A stretch of DNA of 36,281 bases, taken from contig CAJWCA010000007.1 in the NCBI GenBank assembly GCA_913020395.1, positions 1 to 36,281 of the forward strand, given 5' to 3'. The stretch comes from an uncultured Cellvibrionales bacterium. GTDB taxonomy: Bacteria > Pseudomonadota > Gammaproteobacteria > Pseudomonadales > Cellvibrionaceae. This document shows positions 30,947 through 36,281 of the stretch, one piece after another. Each line of letters starts with the position of its first letter. Within the stretch, counting starts at the first letter, position 1. The notes beneath the pieces are model-generated. The model saw nothing but the letters and a program-made list of their open reading frames with translations. It did not search any database and was not told the origin of the DNA. Position numbers and translations under genes: made by a program.

Positions 30947-32278
30947 ATGGTATCGACATTTTTTAAAAAACGGCCACTGTGGTTGATTGTTCTTTTAGCC
31001 CCCATATGGCTAGCGGCCTGTGCAAGCCAAGCCCCGCTACCAGAAAAACAAGCGGAGCAACTGTATCATCCAATCAGTGAAGATCTGCTGCCTTCTCTTT
31101 CTCACTCAGGCCAGCACACCGTTGGCGTAAAAACGCTGACGATCACCAACCCCGAGCACATCAAGATGGGAACAGGGGAAAAGTCGGAGCGGTCTCTGGT
31201 ACTTGAGATGTGGTACCCCTCAACGGTAGACGTTACTACGGCATCACCTCTCGCTGAATACAATAATGTAACAAGGCTGGGCACCCCCTTCTCTGTACAG
31301 GGAACCGCATACCGCGACAGCCCCATCATCGAAGGCAAACAATCCCTGCCACTGATCGTTTTGTCTCACGGTTATACCGGCTACAGAACCCTGATGTTTT
31401 ATCTGGGTGAACACCTCGCGTCCCATGGCTATATTGTTGCTGCCATTGACCACACCGACTCGACCAATGCCGATGTCGACATGCTGAAATCTCCGGGGGC
31501 AGGATTTCCGAGCACCTTGTATAACCGCGCCAGAGACCAACAACTGACACTCGATTATCTTACCAAAGAAAATACCTTCATCTCCTCCCACATCGACCCA
31601 CACAAAGCGGGACTTGTTGGCTACTCCATGGGTGGATACGGTGCACTCAATACCCTGGGTGCCTGTTATCGTTTTACTGAAGACACGATTGCTGCCTTTA
31701 CCGGCGTGAGCGATACAAAACAATCAGCGGCACTCGCAAAGCTGCTTAACAGCTGCGCGGGCGGACAGCATCAGGGCACAAGTGCCGACCCCCGCTGGCA
31801 GGCAGCTCTGGCAATCGCTCCCTGGGGCAATCAACATAAAGTGTTTGATGAAGGCTCTATTGCCAACATTAAAACGCCCCTGCTTTACATCGCCGGAGAG
31901 CACGACGACATCTCAGATTACAGTAGCATTCAGGACCTGTTCGAAAAGACAGGCGGAAAAGACACTTACTTGCTGACCTATTTCAACGCCCGCCACAATA
32001 TTGCGGCTCACCCCGCACCCAAAGCGGCACTGAACACTGAACTGGAGATAGGGCATTACTTTGAACCGGCCTGGGACAGCCAGCAACTCAACGCCATTAA
32101 TAAACATTTTGCCCTGGCCATGATGGACTGCCACATCAAACAAAAGGCTGACGCCTGTGTTTATTTACAACTCAAAGGCAACTCTAATCAGGCGGCAAAA
32201 CAGGGTGAGAAATCAGCCCCTTGGCCCGGATTTGCAGAACGTTATTCCATTGGCATGGGATGGAATCACAAACAATAG
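30947..32278 (+). CDS. Lipoprotein alpha/beta-hydrolase (PAF-acetylhydrolase/dienelactone-hydrolase-like)
   Basis: About 443 residues with a signal peptide ending WLAAC (lipobox), so an envelope lipoprotein. The catalytic fold is seen in LPLIVLSHGYTGYRTLMFYLGEHLASHGY (oxyanion region, quoted around SHGYTG), the nucleophile elbow GYSMGGYG, an acid in IAGEHDDIS and the His in FNARHNIAAHP. This is the PAF-acetylhydrolase/chlorogenate-esterase-like group. The ATG at 30947 is 1 base past the GH36 stop; another ATG at 30938 overlaps it but has the ribosome binding site too close. In this locus it could deacylate decorated galactosides before uptake, which is inference from context. A strong terminator follows. 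Confidence 0.87.
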   Translation: MVSTFFKKRPLWLIVLLAPIWLAACASQAPLPEKQAEQLYHPISEDLLPSLSHSGQHTVGVKTLTITNPEHIKMGTGEKSERSLVLEMWYPSTVDVTTASPLAEYNNVTRLGTPFSVQGTAYRDSPIIEGKQSLPLIVLSHGYTGYRTLMFYLGEHLASHGYIVAAIDHTDSTNADVDMLKSPGAGFPSTLYNRARDQQLTLDYLTKENTFISSHIDPHKAGLVGYSMGGYGALNTLGACYRFTEDTIAAFTGVSDTKQSAALAKLLNSCAGGQHQGTSADPRWQAALAIAPWGNQHKVFDEGSIANIKTPLLYIAGEHDDISDYSSIQDLFEKTGGKDTYLLTYFNARHNIAAHPAPKAALNTELEIGHYFEPAWDSQQLNAINKHFALAMMDCHIKQKADACVYLQLKGNSNQAAKQGEKSAPWPGFAERYSIGMGWNHKQ

Positions 32279-32352
32279 AGCAAAATATTTTAAGTTCAGC
32301 CAAATAATTTTTTGTCTTGCCCTGCCCCCAGCACCAAGCTAAATCGTCCACA

Positions 32353-32375
32353 AGCCCCGCCAGCCGGGGCTTTTT
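32353..32375 (+). terminator. Intrinsic terminator after the GH36-esterase operon
   Basis: AGCCCCG, loop CCAGC, CGGGGCT, then TTTTT: a perfect 7-bp GC-rich stem with a T-run, 75 bases after the esterase stop. It separates this operon from the receptor gene that follows. Confidence 0.9.
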
Positions 32376-32409
32376 AGCACCTCAGTGTCTTACATAAGAC
32401 TTATTTTAC

Positions 32410-32429
32410 TATTTATATGATTTATTATA
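32410..32429 (+). promoter_or_regulatory. AT-rich element shared with the symporter/alpha-galactosidase control region
   Basis: This 20-base AT-rich element, 58 bases before the receptor start codon, matches the reverse complement of 28748-28767 at 16 of 20 positions. Both begin TATTTAT and end TTATTATA. It could be a shared operator of the galactoside regulon or simply a coincidence of promoter AT-richness. Confidence 0.3.
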
Positions 32430-32486
32430 CGATAGCTATTCTTGAGAGAGATACGTTAACCATAATAATTGAGAGGAATACAGATA

Positions 32487-35222
32487 ATGCTGTTAGAGAA
32501 AGAGCACTCAATACTAGGCAAAAGACATGCCCTCGCCGCTGCCATTGCGGGCGCATTAACCTTTGGTGGTTCCGCCGTTATGGCACAGGAGTCACAGGAG
32601 TCGCTAGACAAGCTTCTGGAAGAAGTGACCGTAACCGGTATTCGTGGCAGCCTGAAGCGTGCCCTGGATGTTAAACGCGATGCAGTCGGTGTAGTAGACG
32701 CCATTGCCGCAGAAGACATCGGCAAATTTCCAGACCAAAACGTTGCAGAATCGTTGCAGCGCATTTCCGGCGTCTCTATCGACCGTACCGGTGGTGAAGG
32801 TCAATATGTGACGGTGCGTGGTTTTGGCCCTCAGTTTAACTCGGTATTAGTGAACGGTCGTCAAATCGCAACCGAAAACGAAGGTCGTGAATTCAGTTTC
32901 GACACTCTGGCATCCGAGCTCATCGCCGGCGCCGACGTTTACAAAACCCCCACCGCCGCAATGCAGGAGGGTGGCATTGGTTCTACCATCAACGTAAAAA
33001 CTGCTCGCCCTCTCGACCTGGACGGATTTACCGCAACGGGTAGCATCAAAGGTGTGTTCGACGATTTAACCGAAGAGACTTCTCCACAAGCCTCTGGACT
33101 GATCAGCAATACCTTCGCCGATGGCAAAATGGGTGTATTGTTTTCCCTGTCTCATCAAGAGCGTCAGTCTCAAAACAACATCATTGAAACACGTTACTAT
33201 CGCCCAGGCGTGAGTTTTACCGCACAAAACGGTGAATCTTTTAACAACGTGTTTGTACCACAGAATTTCGACGTTATGGTCGACGAACAGGACCGTACCC
33301 GCACCAGTGGTTCAGCGGTTTTCCAGTTCGCCCCCAATGAAAATGTCACCATTACCGCTGATGCAATGGTTTCTGAATTTCAAATTGAGTCAGAAACTCA
33401 CTCTGCCGGTCACTGGTTTTCTGAAAGTAATTTCATCGACGCCGAAGTTGATGAGAACAACACCGTTGTCTACATCGACAATGCCAACACCGGTGCAACC
33501 GACTTTATTCGTCGTTCTTATTCTCGTGACGCCTCTATCGAAAGTTTTGGCCTCAACGTAGAGTGGGCAATCAAAGAAGACTTGGTGGCAACCTTTGACG
33601 TATCTTCATCAACAGCTGAAGATAACAGCGGTGGTAACATTCCTTTCACCGTAATTGGCTACAACAATGCCTACCAGTGGGACAACCGCAATGGCGGCGA
33701 CTACGCCTCCATTGACATTGTAGGTGGCGACGCAGCACTGCATGATGCAGCGGCTGGACGCGCTCACTACAATGAGCGCAATGGCTGGGACCGCGAAGAC
33801 GAAATCACAGAATTGAAAGCCGATTTTGAGTGGACTCCCGCTTCAGAGACGTTCACCTCACTGAAGTTTGGTGGTTATTATCAAGACCGCACCAAAGACA
33901 ACCAAAGAAAGTATGCCAGTGATTGTAGCTTCTATTGCGGTTATGGAACCGACGTGCCAGATACCTTGCTAAGCGACTACAACGCACAGGGATTTTTCAG
34001 CGGCGTTCCAAATAACTGGTTAACTTATGACCCTGAAGCCTATTTCGATTATCTTGCTACAGGTGGTGTAGCTGCCCTGCAGGCCGCCTCAGACGCTGCC
34101 GGTGAAAATCGCGATATCGCGGCAGAATACGCGGCACTTGGCATGGACAACCCCGCCACCGCTGCAGACAAATTCACCGTAGAAGAAGAAATCTTCAGTG
34201 CCTATATCGATCTGACCTTTGAAGGCGAAATGGGTGACTTGCCCTGGCAGCTCAACATGGGCGTTCGTTACAGCCAAACAGAATCTACTCTGAGTGGTTT
34301 CACCCAAACGCTGACGGATCTGGAAACGATTCCCAATGATCCCTCGCTGTTAAATGCTGTTTATGCAGATGCGGGTACCGATGTCAGTGCAGACAATGAA
34401 TACACAAATTTATTGCCGAGCATGAACCTGAGAGTGAACCTGCAGGATGACATGATCATGCGGTTTGCGTACTCAGAGACACTCACTCGTCCCACCATGG
34501 ATTCTCTGGTTCCTTCTACAGGCATCACCGTAACCCGCCCTGGCAACCTGCAGGCAAACGGTGGTAACCCGGATCTGAAACCTTACTTGTCCAGTAACTG
34601 GGACTTGTCCTATGAGTGGTACTACGACAACGGCGGCAGCTATTTTGCAGCGGCAGTGTTCAGTAAAGAAGTCGAAGACTTCATTACCAACTCCATCGCA
34701 ACGGAAACCTTTAACCTGGACAGCGGTTCCTATGATTTCAATGTGCGCCGCCCCCGTAATGGCGAAGTCGCTGAAGTCACTGGTCTGGAACTGGCCTGGA
34801 CCCACTTGTGGGAAAATGGCATCGGCATCCAGTTGAACGCCACGATTGTTGATAGCGATGCGGAAATCGACTTTTCCAATATTTCAGAAACCTTTGCACT
34901 AGAAGGTCTGGGCGATTCTCAAAACGCCATTCTGTTTTATGAAAAAGGACCGATTCAAGCTCGAATCGCATTCAATAACCGCGAGGAGTTTCTGCAGAAC
35001 ATTGTTAACCCACGGGGTGGCAGCGAGCCGCTTTACACTGAAGAGTATGGTCAGTGGGATATCAGTGCCAGCTATGACATCAATGAAAACATGACTGTGT
35101 TTGTTGAAGGTGTAAACATTACCGACGAAGAGACCCGTCGCCATGGCCGCTTCACCAACCAGTTGATTAGCCAGGAAAACAACGGTGCTCGTTATGCCGT
35201 TGGTGTACGCGCTAATTTCTAA
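32487..35222 (+). CDS. Large TonB-dependent receptor (Xanthomonas/Caulobacter type), carbohydrate-associated
   Basis: A 911-residue receptor of the large TonB-dependent group common in Xanthomonas, Caulobacter and Cellvibrio relatives. A signal peptide ends near AVMA-QES. The TonB-box region EEVTVTGIRGSLKRAL is followed by the characteristic AEDIGKFPDQNVAESLQRI and the plug motif YVTVRGFGPQFNSVLVNGR, then a barrel ending ARYAVGVRANF. Such receptors import oligosaccharides, consistent with the flanking galactosidase genes. The ATG at 32487 (GAGGA 9 bases upstream) is favoured over an in-frame TTG 18 bases earlier. It has its own control region after the upstream terminator and a very strong terminator after it. 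Confidence 0.95.
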   Translation: MLLEKEHSILGKRHALAAAIAGALTFGGSAVMAQESQESLDKLLEEVTVTGIRGSLKRALDVKRDAVGVVDAIAAEDIGKFPDQNVAESLQRISGVSIDRTGGEGQYVTVRGFGPQFNSVLVNGRQIATENEGREFSFDTLASELIAGADVYKTPTAAMQEGGIGSTINVKTARPLDLDGFTATGSIKGVFDDLTEETSPQASGLISNTFADGKMGVLFSLSHQERQSQNNIIETRYYRPGVSFTAQNGESFNNVFVPQNFDVMVDEQDRTRTSGSAVFQFAPNENVTITADAMVSEFQIESETHSAGHWFSESNFIDAEVDENNTVVYIDNANTGATDFIRRSYSRDASIESFGLNVEWAIKEDLVATFDVSSSTAEDNSGGNIPFTVIGYNNAYQWDNRNGGDYASIDIVGGDAALHDAAAGRAHYNERNGWDREDEITELKADFEWTPASETFTSLKFGGYYQDRTKDNQRKYASDCSFYCGYGTDVPDTLLSDYNAQGFFSGVPNNWLTYDPEAYFDYLATGGVAALQAASDAAGENRDIAAEYAALGMDNPATAADKFTVEEEIFSAYIDLTFEGEMGDLPWQLNMGVRYSQTESTLSGFTQTLTDLETIPNDPSLLNAVYADAGTDVSADNEYTNLLPSMNLRVNLQDDMIMRFAYSETLTRPTMDSLVPSTGITVTRPGNLQANGGNPDLKPYLSSNWDLSYEWYYDNGGSYFAAAVFSKEVEDFITNSIATETFNLDSGSYDFNVRRPRNGEVAEVTGLELAWTHLWENGIGIQLNATIVDSDAEIDFSNISETFALEGLGDSQNAILFYEKGPIQARIAFNNREEFLQNIVNPRGGSEPLYTEEYGQWDISASYDINENMTVFVEGVNITDEETRRHGRFTNQLISQENNGARYAVGVRANF

Positions 35223-35251
35223 CCCTTATCCCTGTCGTTAAGGTGACCTTT

Positions 35252-35280
35252 GGGAGGGCAATTTGCCCTCCCTTTTTTTT
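35252..35280 (+). terminator. Intrinsic terminator after the large receptor gene
   Basis: GGGAGGGCA, loop ATT, TGCCCTCCC, then eight T: a 9-bp stem and long T-run 30 bases after the stop. The very high receptor mRNA level expected for such genes should therefore fall before the SapC-like gene. Confidence 0.95.
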
Positions 35281-35323
35281 GCCTGAATATTCCCTCATGA
35301 CAGTAGTCTAGGTAAGATACCGT

Positions 35324-36082
35324 ATGAAGATTACATCCATTGATAACACCCTGCACCGCAACGCCACAGTCAAAGGCACTGAGGGGCACCCCCACGCGGC
35401 CTCAATCAACATCATTCCACTGGTTTTGTCTGAGATTACAAAAACCTCGCTAAACCTGCCGGTGGTATTGGTGAAGGATAGTTATTCGGGGCGTTTTTAT
35501 TCCACGGCCCTCATGGGGCTAAAAGACGCTGAAAACCTGATCTATAACAAACACGGCTGGAATACGGCCTACATTCCGCTGAACATTAAACGTGTGCCAT
35601 TTGCTATTGGCGAAAGTCAGAAAGGAGATGGTTCTCTAGGTCCCTGCATTGATGATGAGAGTCAATATGTGCAGTTAGACGGCGGATTGGAATCAAGCGG
35701 CGAGCGCCTTTTTGATAATCAGGGCAACAAAACCACGTACTTAAAAAGCGCCGAGTCTTTTCTCGCTAACTTGTATGAACAGGAATTAGCCAGCCAACAT
35801 TTTATCAACACACTAACATCACTCAAACTGATTGTGCCGCTCTCCGTTAAAATGAGTCAAAGCGATGGCACACACCCAAGCCTATCCGGTTTGTATACGG
35901 TGAGTGAAAAACGTCTGAAAGCGCTGTCGGATGAACAGTCCCTTGATTTGTTTCGCGGTGATTACTTAAACGCGATCTATGCAATGATTGCATCACTTGG
36001 GCAGGTTAACCGTCTTGTGCAACTGCGCAATATGCAACACGAAAACAAGATTCAAGCCGCCGAGCTGACACTCGACGACTGA
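35324..36082 (+). CDS. SapC-like family protein
   Basis: A 252-residue protein of the SapC family (Pfam SapC, named after a Campylobacter S-layer-associated gene). Recognisable parts are the early IIPLVLSEITKTSLNLPVVLV, the middle GWNTAYIPLNIKRVPFAIG, QYVQLDGG and ERLFDNQGN, and the C-terminal GLYTVSEKRLKALSDEQ. No signal peptide or membrane helix is present. The biochemical role is unknown. In this group of bacteria the gene very often follows a large carbohydrate TonB-dependent receptor, as here, so a supporting role in uptake or its regulation is likely. It is 101 bases past the receptor stop and beyond a strong terminator, so it depends on read-through or its own promoter. Confidence 0.88.
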   Translation: MKITSIDNTLHRNATVKGTEGHPHAASINIIPLVLSEITKTSLNLPVVLVKDSYSGRFYSTALMGLKDAENLIYNKHGWNTAYIPLNIKRVPFAIGESQKGDGSLGPCIDDESQYVQLDGGLESSGERLFDNQGNKTTYLKSAESFLANLYEQELASQHFINTLTSLKLIVPLSVKMSQSDGTHPSLSGLYTVSEKRLKALSDEQSLDLFRGDYLNAIYAMIASLGQVNRLVQLRNMQHENKIQAAELTLDD

Positions 36083-36092
36083 AAAACGCGGC

Positions 36093-36281
36093 TCACCAAG
36101 GCAATACATCGCCATTGGAATGCCAAAACGTTCCACTGTTTTCAAGCGTGAGCCCATCGATGCGCTGGGCCAGGCGATCGGCTGCCTCGTCAGGAGAAAT
36201 ATCTCCATGCCCCCCAATCATCTCGGTGCCCACTAAACCCGGGTGTAAAATAGCGACTGCCACACCCTTCGGTTTGAGATC
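36093..36281 (-). CDS. Short-chain dehydrogenase/reductase, C-terminal fragment
   Basis: Reading the minus strand from the window edge gives 62 codons ending in TGA at 36093-36095. The fragment contains LKPKGVAVAILHPGLVGTEM, the conserved PG motif with the following T that closes over the nicotinamide in classical short-chain dehydrogenases. A tail with ISPDEAADRLAQRID and LENSGTFWHSNGDVLPW follows, typical of the group annotated as SDR oxidoreductases. The catalytic Tyr/Lys and the Rossmann nucleotide motif would lie outside the window. The gene converges with the SapC-like gene, only 10 bases apart, and its substrate is unknown. Confidence 0.88.
   Translation of the reverse strand, partial: DLKPKGVAVAILHPGLVGTEMIGGHGDISPDEAADRLAQRIDGLTLENSGTFWHSNGDVLPW

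Overview
The window looks like chromosomal DNA of a marine or soil polysaccharide-degrading gammaproteobacterium. A Cellvibrionales-type host is my inference, based on a signature-type TonB receptor next to a SapC-like gene, paired GH2 and GH36 galactosidases, SSS sugar symport and moderate G+C. Nothing indicates a phage, plasmid, IS element, CRISPR array, rRNA or tRNA.

Region 1 (1-1571): the 3' part of pntB (cut by the window edge), a strong shared hairpin terminator, a tiny two-helix membrane protein and a 321-bp spacer.

Region 2 (1572-15273) is the most interesting part. A tightly packed minus-strand operon reads bufferin-type Cys-rich precursor (two tandem core units) - MNIO/DUF692 enzyme - DUF2063 partner - an unrecognised 219-aa protein - soluble GAF histidine kinase - NtrC-type sigma-54 activator. 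From bufB onward each gene overlaps the next by 4-14 bases. Diverging from it is a plus-strand operon: DoxX membrane protein - acetolactate-synthase-like TPP enzyme - aldehyde dehydrogenase - FMN glutamate-synthase-like protein - CPA1 cation/proton antiporter - hybrid kinase without a sensor domain. The 329-bp intergenic region holds a sigma-54 -24/-12 promoter facing each way. Between them are three copies of an 11-bp AAC-N4-CGTT dyad, placed almost symmetrically relative to both promoters. The simplest reading is one self-contained regulon: the kinase/activator pair encoded in the bufferin operon switches on both the metal-binding peptide system and the divergent metabolic operon. DoxX, normally a member of bufferin operons, sits on the divergent side, which supports this.

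Region 3 (15303-19894): an AraC-type regulator, a TonB-dependent receptor and an alpha/beta hydrolase, all on the minus strand. It looks like an uptake-and-hydrolysis unit for an unknown, possibly ester-type, substrate.

Region 4 (20053-36082): a galactoside utilisation locus. It has a FadR/GntR-type regulator, a minus-strand operon (SSS symporter - cytosolic GH2 beta-galactosidase - lipoprotein GH2 beta-galactosidase) and, divergent from it, a GH36 alpha-galactosidase with a lipoprotein esterase. A large TonB-dependent receptor and a SapC-like protein follow. The layout suggests outer-membrane import, envelope and cytosolic trimming of alpha- and beta-galactosides, and sodium-coupled inner-membrane uptake. 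The window closes with the C-terminal 62 residues of a minus-strand short-chain dehydrogenase (36093-36281).
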